Origin: Rhizobium sp. SEMIA4064
GTDB taxonomy: Bacteria > Pseudomonadota > Alphaproteobacteria > Rhizobiales > Rhizobiaceae
NCBI RefSeq assembly: GCF_003025035.1
Contig: NZ_PYJN01000016.1
Span: 372,001-436,000 of the forward strand
DNA length: 64,000 nt
Direction of reading: 5' to 3'
Shown: one piece after another, positions 18,696 through 30,495 of the stretch
Numbering within the stretch: position 1 is the stretch's first letter
Layout of the letters: the number at the start of each line of letters is the position of its first letter
Notes under the pieces: model-generated
Seen by the model: the letters and a program-made list of their open reading frames with translations, nothing else
Told to the model about the DNA's origin: nothing
Database searches by the model: none
Position numbers and translations under genes: made by a program

Positions 18696-20027
18696 ATGAC
18701 TGACGCGATATCTCCTTTATCGCCGACACCCTCGTCATCAAACAGCGTTGTTGCGAATTCCCCGGCACGCGTTCTGATCGCGAGCCTTATCGGTACAACG
18801 ATCGAGTTTTTCGACTTTTACGTTTATGCGACGGCGGCTGTTATCGTCTTCCCGAAGCTGTTTTTCCCTGCCAGCGATCCGACCTCGGCAACGCTGCAGT
18901 CCTTTGCAACCTTCTCGATCGCCTTCTTCGCACGCCCGATCGGCGCAATGATCTTCGGTCACTTCGGAGACCGGGTCGGCCGCAAGGCAACGCTTGTTGC
19001 GGCTCTGATGACCATGGGTCTCTCGACGGTCGTGATCGGCATGTTGCCGACCTATGAGTCGATCGGCGTTCTCGCGCCGATACTGCTGGCGCTTTGCCGC
19101 CTCGGTCAGGGTCTTGGTCTCGGCGGCGAATGGGGTGGCGCGGTATTGCTGGCGACGGAAAACGCTCCAGAAGGCAAGCGAAGCTGGTATGCGATGTTCC
19201 CGCAACTCGGCGCTCCGATCGGCTTTATCTTCTCCGCCGGCCTTTTCCTGATTCTGCGCGAAAGCATGGCTGATGCGGACTTCCTAAACTATGGTTGGCG
19301 CGTTCCCTTCCTGATCAGCATCGTGCTCGTTGCCGTCGGCCTCTATGTCCGCCTGAAGATCACGGAAACCCCGGAATTCCAGCGCGCAATCGAGAAGGAG
19401 GAACGCGTTTCGGTTCCGATCGCGGTCATCTTCCGCTCGCATCTCCGCAGCCTGATTCTCGGCACCATTATCGCTGTTGCGACTTTCGTGCTGTTCTATC
19501 TGATGACGGCCTTCACCCTGAGCTGGGGCACCAGGCCTCCGGGTACCGGACCGCTGCCGGCAGGTCTCGGCTACTCGCAGGGCCAGTTCCTCGTCGTCCA
19601 GCTCGTCGGCGTCGTGTTCTTCGGCCTGATGATACCGGTCTCCGGCCTGTTGTCGGATCGTTATTCGCGCAAGCTGGTTCTGATACTGACGACGATCGGC
19701 ATTTTCATTTTCGGCCTGTTCTATGCATCGCTGCTGACGGCCGGCCTTGCCGGTGCCTTCGCCTGCTCGATCATTGGTCTCGCCCTGATGGGCTTCACCT
19801 ACGGCCCGATCGGTGCCGCGCTGGCAGCACCTTTCCCGACCACCGTGCGCTACACCGGCGCATCGATGACCTTCAATCTTGCTGGCATTGTCGGTGCGTC
19901 CCTGGCTCCCTACATCGCCACATCGCTCGCGACGACCTACGGCCTGGTTTATGTCGGCTACTATCTGGCGGGCGCAGCACTGCTCTCGCTGATCGGCATC
20001 TTGCTTTCGGGCAATGACGAAGTCTGA
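18696..20027 (+). CDS. MFS transporter, metabolite:H+ symporter (MHS) type
   Basis: A 443-residue 12-span permease of the MHS branch of the major facilitator superfamily (relatives include ProP, KgtP and ShiA). The branch signature is FARPIGAMIFGHFGDRVGRKATL between spans 2 and 3, preceded by GTTIEFFDFYVYATAAVIVFP. A second half-signature LSDRYSRKLVLI appears in the C-terminal half. It imports a small organic solute with protons; candidate substrates such as dicarboxylates, shikimate or betaines cannot be separated by eye. A GGTGGG site precedes ATG 18696. It is divergent from aqpZ and ends at a bidirectional terminator. Confidence 0.9.
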   Translation: MTDAISPLSPTPSSSNSVVANSPARVLIASLIGTTIEFFDFYVYATAAVIVFPKLFFPASDPTSATLQSFATFSIAFFARPIGAMIFGHFGDRVGRKATLVAALMTMGLSTVVIGMLPTYESIGVLAPILLALCRLGQGLGLGGEWGGAVLLATENAPEGKRSWYAMFPQLGAPIGFIFSAGLFLILRESMADADFLNYGWRVPFLISIVLVAVGLYVRLKITETPEFQRAIEKEERVSVPIAVIFRSHLRSLILGTIIAVATFVLFYLMTAFTLSWGTRPPGTGPLPAGLGYSQGQFLVVQLVGVVFFGLMIPVSGLLSDRYSRKLVLILTTIGIFIFGLFYASLLTAGLAGAFACSIIGLALMGFTYGPIGAALAAPFPTTVRYTGASMTFNLAGIVGASLAPYIATSLATTYGLVYVGYYLAGAALLSLIGILLSGNDEV

Positions 20028-20048
20028 AGACTTCACGATAACCAATTG

Positions 20049-20077
20049 AAAAGGCCGGGCAAAAAACCGGCCTTTTT
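20049..20077. terminator. Bidirectional terminator between MHS transporter and murB
   Basis: A 10-bp stem AAAAGGCCGG / CCGGCCTTTT with a loop of GC and six A, flanked by A and T runs. It can stop transcription of the plus-strand transporter and of the minus-strand mra operon ending with murB. Confidence 0.9.
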
Positions 20078-20119
20078 GTTGAATCATTTTATGAAGTTTG
20101 AGCCGATTGCAGCGTAAAC

Positions 20120-21094
20120 CTACTCTGTGGTGACACCCTGGAAGGGGCGAACTTCCCGGCCGGGCATGAAGCAACCGAGGCGCTTGATTTCCCATTCCAG
20201 CTTGATGCCGGACTTCTCGAAAACCTCGCGGCGCACCTGCTCGCCAAGATATTCAAGATCGTAGCCGGTCGCCTGCCCCATATTGATCATGAAATTGCAA
20301 TGCAGCGACGACATCTGGGCGCCGCCGATAACCAGGCCGCGGCAGCCGGCTTCATCGATCAGCTTCCAGGCGGAATGCCCTTCTGGGTTCTTGAATGTCG
20401 AACCACCGGTCTTTTCGCGAATGGGCTGCACAGTCTCGCGATGCGCCCGCACGGCATCCATCTCGGCCCGGATCTGAGCCTTATCCTCGGGATATCCCTC
20501 GAAAAGAACATGCGTGAAGATCAGGTCGTCCGATGCCGTCGAATGGCGATAGGTGTAGCCCATCTCGGCATTGGTCAGCACATGTTTCTTGCCCTTGCGG
20601 TCGACCGCATGCACCTCGACGACGCGATCACGCGTCTCGGAGCCGTTGGCGCCGGCATTCATACGCGCCGCGCCACCGATGCCGCCGGGAATGCCGTAGT
20701 AAAAATGAAAACCGCCGATACCGTTGTCCATAGCCATCGCGGCAACATGCTTATCCGGGCAAATGGCGCCTGCCATGATGCGATTCTCACCGGCAAGCTC
20801 GACCGAGCCGAAGCCCTTCGCCGACAGGCGCAGAACGACGCCGGGAATGCCGCCGTCGCGCACCAGGATGTTCGAACCGACGCCCACCACCGTCAACGGC
20901 ACTTCGGCCGGCAGGACCTTCAGGAAAGCGATCAGATCGTCCGTATCATGCGGCTGGAACATCAGCTCCGCCAGCCCGCCGGCGCGAAACCATGTGACGC
21001 GATCCATCGGCGCGTCCGGCGTTAACCGGCCACGAATATCCTTTACGCTGTCGCCGAGCGACGCCAGAAGCTTTTCCCCATTCACCTGTTTCAT
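20120..21094 (-). CDS. murB: UDP-N-acetylenolpyruvoylglucosamine reductase MurB
   Basis: A 324-residue FAD enzyme that reduces UDP-GlcNAc-enolpyruvate to UDP-MurNAc with NADPH. The FAD-binding domain has [21 protein letters not shown] near 70-90 and the pyrophosphate contact [19 protein letters not shown] near 140-155. The catalytic Ser lies in [12 protein letters not shown] and the catalytic Glu near the C-terminus ([10 protein letters not shown]), the type I MurB pattern. Last gene of the operon; its start overlaps the murC stop by 4 bp. Confidence 0.97.
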   Translation of the reverse strand: MKQVNGEKLLASLGDSVKDIRGRLTPDAPMDRVTWFRAGGLAELMFQPHDTDDLIAFLKVLPAEVPLTVVGVGSNILVRDGGIPGVVLRLSAKGFGSVELAGENRIMAGAICPDKHVAAMAMDNGIGGFHFYYGIPGGIGGAARMNAGANGSETRDRVVEVHAVDRKGKKHVLTNAEMGYTYRHSTASDDLIFTHVLFEGYPEDKAQIRAEMDAVRAHRETVQPIREKTGGSTFKNPEGHSAWKLIDEAGCRGLVIGGAQMSSLHCNFMINMGQATGYDLEYLGEQVRREVFEKSGIKLEWEIKRLGCFMPGREVRPFQGVTTE

Positions 21095-22506
21095 GCGGAC
21101 TTACCCGAGAGGCCTTCCAATTCCTTTGGCAATGAAGCTGCCCAATACGTGATGCTCCCAGCCCCCAAGAGAACCACAAAATCACCTGGCCGCGCAATCT
21201 CCGCGACCATTTGCGCAAGCTCCTCTTGCGACGGCAGATAGCGCGCATCGCGATGGCCGCCCGCCTTGATGCGCGACACCAGAGCCTGCGAATCCGCGCC
21301 TTCGATCGGGTCCTCACCGGCTGCATAGACCGGCGCCAGGAAAATGCTGTCGGCATCGTTGAAGCAGGCAGCGAATTCCTCAAACAGACTCGACAGACGC
21401 GTGTAACGATGTGGCTGGTGAACGGCGATGATGCGGCCCTGGCAGGCCTCGCGCGCCGCCCTAAGCACGGCCTTGATCTCCACCGGATGATGGCCGTAAT
21501 CGTCGAAGACCTTCACGCCGTTCCATTCGCCCGTGAGCGTGAAGCGACGCTTGACGCCACCGAAGGAGGCGAGCCCCCTGGCGATCGCCTCATTGGAGAT
21601 GCCAAGCCGGTTGGCGACGGCGATCGCCGCAGTCGCATTGGAAATATTGTGCCGGCCGGGCATCGGCATGACGAGATCCTTGATCTCGAAAACCTTCCCC
21701 GTTCGGCGCCTGCGAATTTGGATATCGAACAGCGAGCGCGTACCGTCGATGCGCACATTCATGAAGCGCACATCCGCCTGCGGATTTTCGCCGTAGGTGA
21801 TGACCTTGCGGTCTTCGATGCGGCCGACCAGCGACTGCACTTCCGGATGATCGAGGCACATGACACCGAAACCGTAGAACGGCACATTCTCGACGAACTG
21901 CCGGAAGGCGGCACGTACCGCGTCGAAATTGCCGTAGTGATCCAGATGCTCCGGATCGATATTGGTAACGACGGCAACGTCGGCGGGCAGCTTCAGGAAG
22001 GTGCCATCCGATTCATCGGCCTCCACCACCATCCACTCGCCCTCGCCCATGCGGGCATTCGTGCCGTAGGCGTTGATGATGCCGCCGTTGATGACGGTCG
22101 GGTCAAGTCCGCCGGCTTCGAGCAGGGTTGCGACCAGCGAGGTGGTCGTCGTCTTGCCATGCGTGCCGCCAATAGCGATAGCATTGCGGAAGCGCATCAG
22201 CTCGGCCAGCATTTCGGCGCGACGCACAACCGGCAGCAGCTTTTCGCGGGCGGCGGCGAGTTCCGGATTGCTCTTCTTGATGGCGGTGGAAACCACTACG
22301 ACTTCCGCGTCGCCGAGATTCTCTGCCTTGTGACCGATATGGACCGCGATGCCCTTTTCGCGCAGCCGCTGCACGTTGGCGCTCTCCGACTGGTCCGACC
22401 CCTGCACGCGATGGCCGAGATTGTGCAGCACTTCAGCGATGCCGCTCATCCCGATACCGCCGATACCGATAAAATGTACGAGGCCGATAGCCTTCGGCAG
22501 CTTCAT
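21091..22506 (-). CDS. murC: UDP-N-acetylmuramate--L-alanine ligase MurC
   Basis: A 471-residue Mur ligase that adds L-Ala to UDP-MurNAc. The N-terminal Rossmann domain starts [15 protein letters not shown], the ATP loop is [11 protein letters not shown] (113-123), and the central and C-terminal domains carry [12 protein letters not shown] and [10 protein letters not shown], the MurC-specific segment. Both ends overlap neighbours by 4 bp (murG and murB), so translation is coupled along the operon. Confidence 0.98.
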   Translation of the reverse strand: MKLPKAIGLVHFIGIGGIGMSGIAEVLHNLGHRVQGSDQSESANVQRLREKGIAVHIGHKAENLGDAEVVVVSTAIKKSNPELAAAREKLLPVVRRAEMLAELMRFRNAIAIGGTHGKTTTTSLVATLLEAGGLDPTVINGGIINAYGTNARMGEGEWMVVEADESDGTFLKLPADVAVVTNIDPEHLDHYGNFDAVRAAFRQFVENVPFYGFGVMCLDHPEVQSLVGRIEDRKVITYGENPQADVRFMNVRIDGTRSLFDIQIRRRRTGKVFEIKDLVMPMPGRHNISNATAAIAVANRLGISNEAIARGLASFGGVKRRFTLTGEWNGVKVFDDYGHHPVEIKAVLRAAREACQGRIIAVHQPHRYTRLSSLFEEFAACFNDADSIFLAPVYAAGEDPIEGADSQALVSRIKAGGHRDARYLPSQEELAQMVAEIARPGDFVVLLGAGSITYWAASLPKELEGLSGKSA

Positions 22507-23624
22507 ACGCCCGCCCCCTTGAATTCCTGAATTGAACGTTTCGCGGCAATAGCCTCAACCATATCGGCGAGCAAGCTCGCGGCATCCGGTTTGCCGGCCT
22601 GTTTGGCCGCAGCCGCCATCTTCGCCAGTTTCTCCGGCATCGTCATCGCGCCGCGCAGGATCGTCGAGAGCTTTTCCGGCGTAAGTTCGGCTTGCGCGAT
22701 GACCTTGACGCCACCCGTTGCCGCAAGGGCCGCCGCATTGGCAGCCTGGTCGTGGTCCAGGGCATAGGGATAGGGCACCAGGATCGCCGGGCGACCGATG
22801 ACGGCGAGTTCCGATACAGTTGACGCGCCGGAGCGGCAGAGGACGAGATGAGCGGCACCTATGCGCTCGGCCATGTCGGTGAAGAACGGCGCGACATCGG
22901 CGCCCATCTCCAGCCTCCTGGCGCAGCTATTGACCGTCTCCATATCCTCGGGGCGCACCTGTTGCGTAATCCGCAGGCGCTTGCGCAGCGGCTCCTCCAA
23001 CAGGCTGATCGCTGTCGGCACTGCCTTGGAGAAATATTGAGCACCCTGGCTGCCGCCGAAGACGACCAGATTGAAAGGATCATCCGGGCCAGATGGCACA
23101 TAGGGCCGCTTGGCCGCTTCGATCACGGCCGGACGCACGGGGTTGCCGGTCGTCACCGTCTTCTCCGGAAACGCGCCACCCTTCTCCAGAAAACCACCGG
23201 CGATCGCCTGAACGCGGGCGGCAAGCGCCTTGTTCGCGCGTCCCATCACGGCGTTCTGCTCATGGAGCATCGCCGGCACGCCCATACGAGTGGCGGCAAG
23301 CAGCGGCGGCACGGTCGGATAACCACCGAAGCCAACGACGCAAAGCGGCTTGATATTGCGGATCAGCTTGCGAGCGGCGCGCATGCCCATCCACAGCGTC
23401 CAAAGCGACTTTGCGACCTTGATCGGATTCTTCGAACCGATCGTTGCCGACGGCACCACATGAATCTCATCCGCCGGAAACTTGCCGGCATAACGTTCCG
23501 CGCGGCTGTCGGTGACGAGGTGCACGGAATAACCGCGCTCCCTGAGCTTATAGGCCAGCGCTTCGGCCGGAAATACGTGGCCGCCGGTTCCGCCGGCGGC
23601 AAGCAGAATAATACCTTTACTCAT
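22503..23624 (-). CDS. murG: Lipid II synthase MurG (GlcNAc transferase)
   Basis: A 373-residue GT28 glycosyltransferase that adds GlcNAc to lipid I at the cytosolic face of the inner membrane. N-terminal glycine loop [17 protein letters not shown], second G-loop [15 protein letters not shown], and the C-terminal UDP-GlcNAc site around [15 protein letters not shown] and [24 protein letters not shown]. Start set at ATG 23624 (MSKGIILL), which gives the usual family N-terminus; the frame remains open upstream without homology. Confidence 0.97.
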   Translation of the reverse strand: MSKGIILLAAGGTGGHVFPAEALAYKLRERGYSVHLVTDSRAERYAGKFPADEIHVVPSATIGSKNPIKVAKSLWTLWMGMRAARKLIRNIKPLCVVGFGGYPTVPPLLAATRMGVPAMLHEQNAVMGRANKALAARVQAIAGGFLEKGGAFPEKTVTTGNPVRPAVIEAAKRPYVPSGPDDPFNLVVFGGSQGAQYFSKAVPTAISLLEEPLRKRLRITQQVRPEDMETVNSCARRLEMGADVAPFFTDMAERIGAAHLVLCRSGASTVSELAVIGRPAILVPYPYALDHDQAANAAALAATGGVKVIAQAELTPEKLSTILRGAMTMPEKLAKMAAAAKQAGKPDAASLLADMVEAIAAKRSIQEFKGAGV

Positions 23625-23801
23625 GATCTTCGCTCCCGCGAACAGCCCCTGCGCGGGGCATCTCCCTAATATAGGAAGCCGCCATGCCCGCGTCACTGAA
23701 GCGCGTCAAGCTTCCTTCATAGACCCCCGTCTTCGCGAAAGCGAACGAAGAATAAGCGTAATCCGGGAGATGGGAACGAAGCGCAGATAGGTCCAAAACG
23801 A

Positions 23802-24956
23802 TCACTCCGCCGGCAATCCATGCGTCACGCGAAAGAGGCTGCGGTCCTGCGCTCTCTTTTCCGGCCGATGACGCGTCAGGGCCAGAATAAAGCCCGCCGT
23901 CACACAGATGGCGGTCATCGACGAGCCGCCATAGGAGATCAGCGGCAGGGTCATGCCCTTGGCCGGCAGCAATTGCAGGTTCACGCCGACATTGATGATC
24001 GACTGAATACCGATCTGCAGCACCAGGCCGGCAACGGCAAAACGGTTGAAATCGTTCTTTTCCTTATAGGCATGCGACAGGCCGCGCAGCACCAGAAAGG
24101 CGAAGATGCAGACGAGCACCATGCAGAAGACGACACCAAATTCCTCGGCTGCCACCGAGAAGATGAAGTCGGTATGGGCGTCCGGAATGATGCGCTTGAC
24201 GATGCCTTCACCCGGCCCCACACCGAACCAATTGCCGTGAATGATCGCTTCCTTGGCGGTATCGACCTGGAACGTGTCGCCTTCGCCGGTCAAGAACTTG
24301 TCGACGCGAAGTGCTACGTGGGGAAAGACGTAATAGGCCGTCACGAAGCCGCCGACGCCGAGGCCGCCGAGCACCCCGATCCACAGCCAGGGCATGCCGG
24401 CCATGAAGAACATGCCACCCCAGACGGCGGTGGTAAGGATCGTCTGCCCAAGGTCGGGCTGAGCAACGAGGAGTGCGGCGACGATGCCGAAGAGGATGAT
24501 AGCGAAGAGATTGCCCGGAATTTCCGGCTGGCGCGCATGCTCGGCAAACAGCCAGGCGCAGACGACGACGAAGGCCGGCTTCATGAATTCCGACGGCTGG
24601 ATGGAGAGCGCTGCGATGTTGACCCAACGCCGCGACCCCTTGACCTCGACACCGAAGAACAATGCGAACAGCATCATCGCCAGCGAAACGATCAGCAGGA
24701 TGACCGCAGTGCGCCGCACCTGCCTCGGTGTCATAAAGGAAATGCCGATCATCGCTGCGATCGCCGGAACAAGGAAAAGGGCGTGGCGCTTGACGAAGTG
24801 GAAAGGCTCGAGCCCAATGCGTTCCGCCACTGCGGGCGAAGCCGCAAAAGAAAGCATGAAGCCAATGCCAATCAACAGGATGAAAAGAGAGAGAAATACA
24901 CGGTCGATGGTCCAGAACCATTCGGCCAAGGCCCCACGCTCAACGCGGCTTACCAT
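23802..24956 (-). CDS. ftsW: Lipid II polymerase / division protein FtsW
   Basis: A 384-residue SEDS-family integral membrane protein with about ten spans that polymerises glycan strands at the septum with its partner FtsI. Family landmarks: QPDLGQTILT, GEGIVKRIIPDAHTDFIFSVAAEEFG in the large periplasmic loop with its conserved Asp, and LLPAKGMTLPLISYGGSSM near the C-terminus. Start at ATG 24956 (MVSRVERG). It lies 1 bp from the murD stop. A 177-bp gap follows before murG, unusually wide for this operon. Confidence 0.97.
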   Translation of the reverse strand: MVSRVERGALAEWFWTIDRVFLSLFILLIGIGFMLSFAASPAVAERIGLEPFHFVKRHALFLVPAIAAMIGISFMTPRQVRRTAVILLIVSLAMMLFALFFGVEVKGSRRWVNIAALSIQPSEFMKPAFVVVCAWLFAEHARQPEIPGNLFAIILFGIVAALLVAQPDLGQTILTTAVWGGMFFMAGMPWLWIGVLGGLGVGGFVTAYYVFPHVALRVDKFLTGEGDTFQVDTAKEAIIHGNWFGVGPGEGIVKRIIPDAHTDFIFSVAAEEFGVVFCMVLVCIFAFLVLRGLSHAYKEKNDFNRFAVAGLVLQIGIQSIINVGVNLQLLPAKGMTLPLISYGGSSMTAICVTAGFILALTRHRPEKRAQDRSLFRVTHGLPAE

Positions 24957-24957
24957 A

Positions 24958-26370
24958 TCAATCGCCTCCTGTTGCTGAACTGACCAACATGGTGACGCCT
25001 TCGACCGCAGCCACGTGGCTGACGAAGGCATCACCCCTGACCTCGAAATTCTTGTACTGATCGAAGCTTGCGCAAGCCGGTGACAACATCACCGCCGCCG
25101 TCTCATGTTCGCCCTTGTCGGCATCGGCTGCCGCATGTGCGACCGCGCGCTCCAAAGTGCCCGATATTTCGTAGGGCACCTGCTCGCCGAGCGTCGCTGC
25201 GAAGGCGGGTGCCGCTTCGCCGATGAGATAGGCCTTCGCGATGCGCGGGAAGAGCGGCGCCAGCGTCGTGATACCGCCCTCTTTCGGCAAGCCGCCGGCG
25301 ATCCAATAGATATGATCGTAGCTCGAAAGCGCCGGTGCGGCGGCATCCGCATTGGTGGCCTTTGAATCGTTGACGAACACGACACGGCCGCGCCGGCCGA
25401 CCGGCTGCATGCGATGCTTGAGGCCGGGAAAGGATTTGAGCCCGGCGCGAATATCGTCAGCGGAAATGCCGACGGCCAGACATGCGGCAATCGCGGCCGC
25501 TGCGTTTTGTGCATTGTGGCCGCCGCGCAGCGTCTGGATGCCGTCGAGATCGGCGATCTCCGAGGTCGCGCCGGTCGATGCCTGGATGATGCGGCTGCCT
25601 TCGGCATAAAGCCCGTCAGCCAGCACATGCCGGCGCGAGATGCGGGTAACCTTGCCACCCGCCCGTTCGACGCGATCGGCAATCAGCGAAGAATAGCTGT
25701 CGTCGACGCCGATGACGGCAACGCCGCTGCCGGCCACCAGCCGTTCCTTGATATCGGCATAATGCTGCATCGTACCGTGCCGATCGAGATGATCGGGCGT
25801 CAGATTGAGCAGAATGCCGGCGGAAGGATTGAGGGTCGGGGCAAGATCGATCTGGTAGGAAGAGCATTCGACGACGTAGTAGCGCTCCGCCTTCGGCGGC
25901 TCCAGCGTCAGGATGGCTGTTCCAATATTGCCGCCAAGCTGCGTATCGCGACCGCTCGATTGCAGGATATGGGCAATCAATGCCGTCGTCGTCGATTTGC
26001 CGTTGGTGCCGGTGATGGCAATGAAAGGGCAATCCGGTGCATGTGCCCGCCGCTCTCGGACGAAGAGCTCGACGTCGCCGATGACTTCGACGCCGGCTGC
26101 GTGAGCGAGATCGACGGTCCAATGCGGCCTCGGATGCGTCAGTGGTACGCCGGGCGACAGCACGAATGCCGAGAGCCCATTCCAATCGATCGTTCTGAGA
26201 TCGGCGACCGGGATACCTTCGGCCGCAGCCTTCACCACGCTATCGGGATTGTCGTCCCAGGCGGTCACCTCGGCACCACCGGCGACAAGCGCCCGCGCGG
26301 TGGCAAAACCCGAGCCGCCGAGGCCGAACAATGCGACCTTCTTCCCCTTGAGCGTGGTGACAGGGATCAT
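24958..26370 (-). CDS. murD: UDP-N-acetylmuramoylalanine--D-glutamate ligase MurD
   Basis: A 470-residue Mur ligase adding D-Glu to UDP-MurNAc-L-Ala. Rossmann start [27 protein letters not shown] (MurD signature for substrate binding), ATP loop [13 protein letters not shown] (119-131), [13 protein letters not shown] and the C-terminal [20 protein letters not shown], which is specific to MurD. Sits 7 bp after mraY and 1 bp before ftsW. Confidence 0.98.
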   Translation of the reverse strand: MIPVTTLKGKKVALFGLGGSGFATARALVAGGAEVTAWDDNPDSVVKAAAEGIPVADLRTIDWNGLSAFVLSPGVPLTHPRPHWTVDLAHAAGVEVIGDVELFVRERRAHAPDCPFIAITGTNGKSTTTALIAHILQSSGRDTQLGGNIGTAILTLEPPKAERYYVVECSSYQIDLAPTLNPSAGILLNLTPDHLDRHGTMQHYADIKERLVAGSGVAVIGVDDSYSSLIADRVERAGGKVTRISRRHVLADGLYAEGSRIIQASTGATSEIADLDGIQTLRGGHNAQNAAAAIAACLAVGISADDIRAGLKSFPGLKHRMQPVGRRGRVVFVNDSKATNADAAAPALSSYDHIYWIAGGLPKEGGITTLAPLFPRIAKAYLIGEAAPAFAATLGEQVPYEISGTLERAVAHAAADADKGEHETAAVMLSPACASFDQYKNFEVRGDAFVSHVAAVEGVTMLVSSATGGD

Positions 26371-26377
26371 CGCCGCC

Positions 26378-27499
26378 TCACCGGAGCTTGAGAGTGGAGA
26401 GGCCGATCATCGCCAGGATGACCGCAACGATCCAGAAACGGACCACGACTTGGCTCTCCGTCCAGCCCTTCTTCTCGAAGTGATGGTGAATCGGCGCCAT
26501 CAGAAAGACGCGGCGGCCGGTCATCTTGAAGAAGCCGACCTGGATGATGACCGAAAGCGCCTCCAGCACGAACAGGCCGCCGATGATCGCCATGACGATC
26601 TCATGCTTGGTGGCAACTGCCACCGAACCGATCATGCCGCCAAGTGCCAGAGAGCCGGTGTCACCCATGAAAATAGCCGCCGGAGGTGCATTGAACCAGA
26701 GGAAGCCGAGACCGGCACCGATGACAGCACCGAGCACCACAGCCAATTCACCGGTGCCGGGCACGAAGTTGATCGCCAGGTAATCGGCGAAGACAAAGTT
26801 GCCGGCGAGATAGGCGATGACGCCGAAAGAGGCGGCCGCAATCATGACCGGCACGATGGCAAGCCCATCAAGACCGTCGGTCAGGTTTACGGCATTACCC
26901 GCGGCGACGATAACGAAAGCGCCGAAGAGGACGAAAAACATGCCGAGATTGAGCATGAAACTCTTGAAGAAAGGGAACGCGATCGATGAACCGAAGGTCG
27001 ACCCGGCGGTACCCGAGGAGAGCGCCGTGCTCATCATGAAGTAGACGGCAATGGCGGCGATGACGAATTCGATACCGAGGCGCGCGCGACCGGAAAAGCC
27101 TTTGTCGCTCTGCTTGGTGACCTTGAGATAGTCATCATAGAAGCCGATGGCGCCGAAGCCCAATGTAACCAGCAGCGTCGCGACCACGTAGACATTGGCA
27201 AGATCGGCCCACAGCATTGACGACACAACGATGCCGGCCAAAATCATCAGGCCGCCCATGGTCGGCGTGCCTGCCTTCTTGAAATGGGTCTGCGGACCAT
27301 CGGCACGAATCGGCTGCCCCTTGCCCTGACGTACACGCAGGGAGGAGATGATTCGCGGCCCGAAGAGGAAGACGATCAACGCCGAAGTGAACAAAGCGCC
27401 GCCGGTGCGGAACGTGATGTATCTGAACAGATTGAGAAATCTGAAATGAGTACTGAAAAAATGAACGTGGTCCGACAGTTCGGCAAGCCAGATCAGCAT
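26378..27499 (-). CDS. mraY: Phospho-MurNAc-pentapeptide translocase MraY
   Basis: A 373-residue ten-span membrane enzyme that attaches phospho-MurNAc-pentapeptide to undecaprenyl phosphate, making lipid I. Conserved cytosolic motifs: [15 protein letters not shown] with the Asp pair, [12 protein letters not shown] and the C-terminal HHHFEKKGW. Located 11 bp after murF in the standard order. All expected active-site residues are visible. Confidence 0.98.
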   Translation of the reverse strand: MLIWLAELSDHVHFFSTHFRFLNLFRYITFRTGGALFTSALIVFLFGPRIISSLRVRQGKGQPIRADGPQTHFKKAGTPTMGGLMILAGIVVSSMLWADLANVYVVATLLVTLGFGAIGFYDDYLKVTKQSDKGFSGRARLGIEFVIAAIAVYFMMSTALSSGTAGSTFGSSIAFPFFKSFMLNLGMFFVLFGAFVIVAAGNAVNLTDGLDGLAIVPVMIAAASFGVIAYLAGNFVFADYLAINFVPGTGELAVVLGAVIGAGLGFLWFNAPPAAIFMGDTGSLALGGMIGSVAVATKHEIVMAIIGGLFVLEALSVIIQVGFFKMTGRRVFLMAPIHHHFEKKGWTESQVVVRFWIVAVILAMIGLSTLKLR

Positions 27500-27510
27500 A
27501 AGAGCCCTTT

Positions 27511-28971
27511 CTAAAGCCCCTGATGGGAGTGGGGCTCCGTGTCGGAAAATGCTGGAAACTTGTCAAGCAAAGCTGCCACGATCTTCCCGAATCCTATCCC
27601 CAACGACGATTTCACCATCAAAACGTCGCCAGGGGCGACCGAGTTGAGCACGAATTCCGAGAGCTCCTCCGTATTCTCACGGTATTCGACATGGACACTT
27701 TCCGGCAGCGCATCCCTCAACGCCGCCATCTCCGGACCTGCCAGCCAGACATGCTCGATGCCGGCGGCCAGTAGCGGACCAGCAAGATTGGCATGCACTC
27801 TCTGGGCATAATCCCCCATTTCCAACATGTCACCGAGAATGGCGACCCGCCTGCCCGCTCTCGCGCCGACATTGGCATCCGGCGAAGATGTCGCCAGCAG
27901 CGCAATGGCCGCGCGCATCGATGCGGGGTTGGCGTTGTAACTTTCGTCGATCAGCGTGAAGTAGCCATTAGCGATCGCGCGCTTGTGGCGCTGCCCCCTG
28001 CCCTTTTCCGCCTGCAGGGTCGCCAGCGCATCGACCGCCTTGTCGAGATCGGCCTCGACCAGCATCACCGCACCGAGGACCGCCAGCGCGTTTTCCGCGA
28101 TATGCCGCCCGGGCGCACCAATCGCCACTTCCATCGTCTCGCCGCCGATCGTCAGCCAGAGCGTCGAATTCTCTTCCGACGCATTGAATTCCGCGAGCCG
28201 TACATCCGCCTTGGCATGCTGGCCGAAACTATGCACATGCTCGACGCCGGCGGCCAGTGCGGCGCGCTCCAGCAAATCGAACTGATCGTTGTCGCGGTTG
28301 AGGATGACATGACCGCCCGGCACGACGCCGTCGAAAATCTCCGCCTTGGCAGCGGCGATCTCGGTGATGTTCTTGAAATTGCCGAGATGCGCGGGCGCAA
28401 TCGTGGTGATGATCGCCACATGCGGCTGCACCATCTTGGTCAGCGGACGGATCTCCTCCGGATGGTTCATGCCAATCTCGAAAACGCCGAAATCCGTATC
28501 CTGAGGCATGCGCGCCAAACTCAGCGGCACGCCCCAATGATTGTTGAACGAGGCGACGGAAGCATGCACCGTACCGGACGGCGAAAGCGTCCGGCGCAGC
28601 ATCTCTTTTGTGGTGGTTTTGCCAACCGAACCTGTGACGGCGATGATGCGCGCCTGCGTGCGCTCGCGGGCGGCAACGCCGAGCCTGGCGAGCCCGGCCA
28701 AAACGTCATCGACGACGATCTTCGGCACGGTCAGCCGGCCCATAGCCGGCAGCCGCGCCTCGCTGATCACGATCAGCGCCGCACCGTTCGCCATCGCCAG
28801 GTTGGCATAATCATGGCCGTCGACGCGATCGCCCTTGATGGCGAAGAAAGCTTCGCCCGGCTTGATCGAACGGCTGTCGATAGAAATCCCCGTAACGCCC
28901 TCAGGCAGCGCTCCGAAGGAGCGGCCCGCAATGGCGGCGATCATGTCTTCAGTTGTCCATAGCCAGCTCAA
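27511..28971 (-). CDS. murF: UDP-MurNAc-tripeptide--D-Ala-D-Ala ligase MurF
   Basis: A 486-residue Mur ligase adding the D-Ala-D-Ala made by DdlB to the tripeptide. ATP loop [13 protein letters not shown] near 114-126, [15 protein letters not shown] (MurF signature), [10 protein letters not shown], and [16 protein letters not shown]. The start overlaps the murE stop by 4 bp. Length and domain order are normal. Confidence 0.98.
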   Translation of the reverse strand: MSWLWTTEDMIAAIAGRSFGALPEGVTGISIDSRSIKPGEAFFAIKGDRVDGHDYANLAMANGAALIVISEARLPAMGRLTVPKIVVDDVLAGLARLGVAARERTQARIIAVTGSVGKTTTKEMLRRTLSPSGTVHASVASFNNHWGVPLSLARMPQDTDFGVFEIGMNHPEEIRPLTKMVQPHVAIITTIAPAHLGNFKNITEIAAAKAEIFDGVVPGGHVILNRDNDQFDLLERAALAAGVEHVHSFGQHAKADVRLAEFNASEENSTLWLTIGGETMEVAIGAPGRHIAENALAVLGAVMLVEADLDKAVDALATLQAEKGRGQRHKRAIANGYFTLIDESYNANPASMRAAIALLATSSPDANVGARAGRRVAILGDMLEMGDYAQRVHANLAGPLLAAGIEHVWLAGPEMAALRDALPESVHVEYRENTEELSEFVLNSVAPGDVLMVKSSLGIGFGKIVAALLDKFPAFSDTEPHSHQGL

Positions 28972-30431
28972 GACTTTACCTCCTCCAGTGCTTTGCGCAG
29001 TTCAGCATGGTCGGAGAAGGGCAGCGTGACGCTGCCGATCGTCTGACCTTCCTCATGCCCCTTGCCCGCGACGATCAGCGTATCGCCGGATTTCAGCATG
29101 CCGACCGCCTCACAGATCGCCTTGGCACGATCGCCGATCTCGGTGGCGCAGGGTGCTGCGGCCATGATCTCGGCGCGGATCGCCGCCGGTTCTTCGGAGC
29201 GCGGATTGTCGTCGGTGACGACAACAACATCGGCCAGGCGGCAGGCGATTTCGCCCATGATCGGCCGCTTGCCGCGATCGCGGTCGCCGCCGCAACCGAA
29301 GACGACGATGACGCGGCCAGTGGTGAACGGCCGCACCGAATTCAGCACATTTTCCAAGGCATCCGGCTTATGCGCATAGTCCACATAGGCAAGTGCGCCG
29401 TCGTGGGTATGACCGACAAGCTCCAATCGCCCGGAAGCGCCAGCGAGCTTCTCTAACGCCGCCATGGCAACCGGCGCGGCAACGCCGGTAGAAATGGCAA
29501 GCCCTGCGGAAACGAGCGCATTGGCGACCTGAAAGTCGCCGGCGAGCGGAATATGGATTTCGAAAATATCGTCATCCACATGCACTTCCGCGATCTGCTT
29601 GTGACGGAAATGCTCGACACGCTTCAGCGCGAGGAAATCGCCCTTGCGGCCTACGGTGCGTATGTCATGACCGGCGTCGCGCGCAGCCGCGATCGCCTGT
29701 TCCGACCAAGGATCGTCGGCAAAGATCACCGCCGGCGAGCCTTTCGGCAGCAGGTCCCTGAACAGCCGCATCTTGGCGGCCATGTAATCCTCGACCGTCG
29801 GATGATAGTCCATATGGTCGCGGCCAAGATTGGTGAAGGCAGCAGCGGCAAGCCTGACACCATCGAGGCGGAATTGATCGAGGCCATGGCTGGAGGCTTC
29901 CATTGCCGCATGGGTGACGCCCTCGTCCGCAAGCTCGGCAAGCAACTGGTGCAGCGACACCGGATCGGGCGTCGTCAGCGAACCGTAGTCGTTGCGCGTC
30001 GGCGACATGACGCCGGTCGTTCCGATCATCGCCGCCGGATGGCCGGCATGCGCCCAAATCTGACGGGTAAAGGAAGCGACCGAGGTTTTGCCGGCGGTGC
30101 CGGTGACGGCGACCATCGTCTGAGGCTGCTTGCCATAAAAGCGCGAAGCAGCGACGGCGAGGAAACGGCGCGGCGCCGTTACGGTCAGCAGCGGCACGCC
30201 GGTTGCGACAGCGCCTTGGCCTGCGACAACGACAGACGCACCACGCGAAACGGCATCGGCAATGAAACTTGCGCCGTCAGCCTTGGTGCCGGCAACAGCT
30301 ACGAAAGCCATACCGGGCGCAACCTTACGGCTATCAGCGGAAAGGCCTGTTATCTTAAGATCGCCAAGTGCCCCGCCGATTTGTTCGTTGAGTTCCGGAA
30401 ACGCATTTCCGGCAATATCCCGCAAGTTCAT
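28968..30431 (-). CDS. murE: UDP-MurNAc-L-Ala-D-Glu--meso-diaminopimelate ligase MurE
   Basis: A 487-residue Mur ligase adding the third amino acid of the stem peptide. ATP loop [13 protein letters not shown] and the segment DNPRSEEP, whose DNPR motif marks specificity for meso-diaminopimelate, as expected in a Gram-negative. [15 protein letters not shown] is another MurE landmark. Start at ATG 30431 ([15 protein letters not shown]) after a 64-bp gap from ftsI; the open frame upstream has no family similarity and the ribosome site is weak. Confidence 0.97.
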   Translation of the reverse strand: MNLRDIAGNAFPELNEQIGGALGDLKITGLSADSRKVAPGMAFVAVAGTKADGASFIADAVSRGASVVVAGQGAVATGVPLLTVTAPRRFLAVAASRFYGKQPQTMVAVTGTAGKTSVASFTRQIWAHAGHPAAMIGTTGVMSPTRNDYGSLTTPDPVSLHQLLAELADEGVTHAAMEASSHGLDQFRLDGVRLAAAAFTNLGRDHMDYHPTVEDYMAAKMRLFRDLLPKGSPAVIFADDPWSEQAIAAARDAGHDIRTVGRKGDFLALKRVEHFRHKQIAEVHVDDDIFEIHIPLAGDFQVANALVSAGLAISTGVAAPVAMAALEKLAGASGRLELVGHTHDGALAYVDYAHKPDALENVLNSVRPFTTGRVIVVFGCGGDRDRGKRPIMGEIACRLADVVVVTDDNPRSEEPAAIRAEIMAAAPCATEIGDRAKAICEAVGMLKSGDTLIVAGKGHEEGQTIGSVTLPFSDHAELRKALEEVKS

Positions 30432-30495
30432 CGAATATACTTTTCGTTCTTGATCAGTCCGCCCCTCGCGAATCGACCCGTGTATTCTTTCACGC

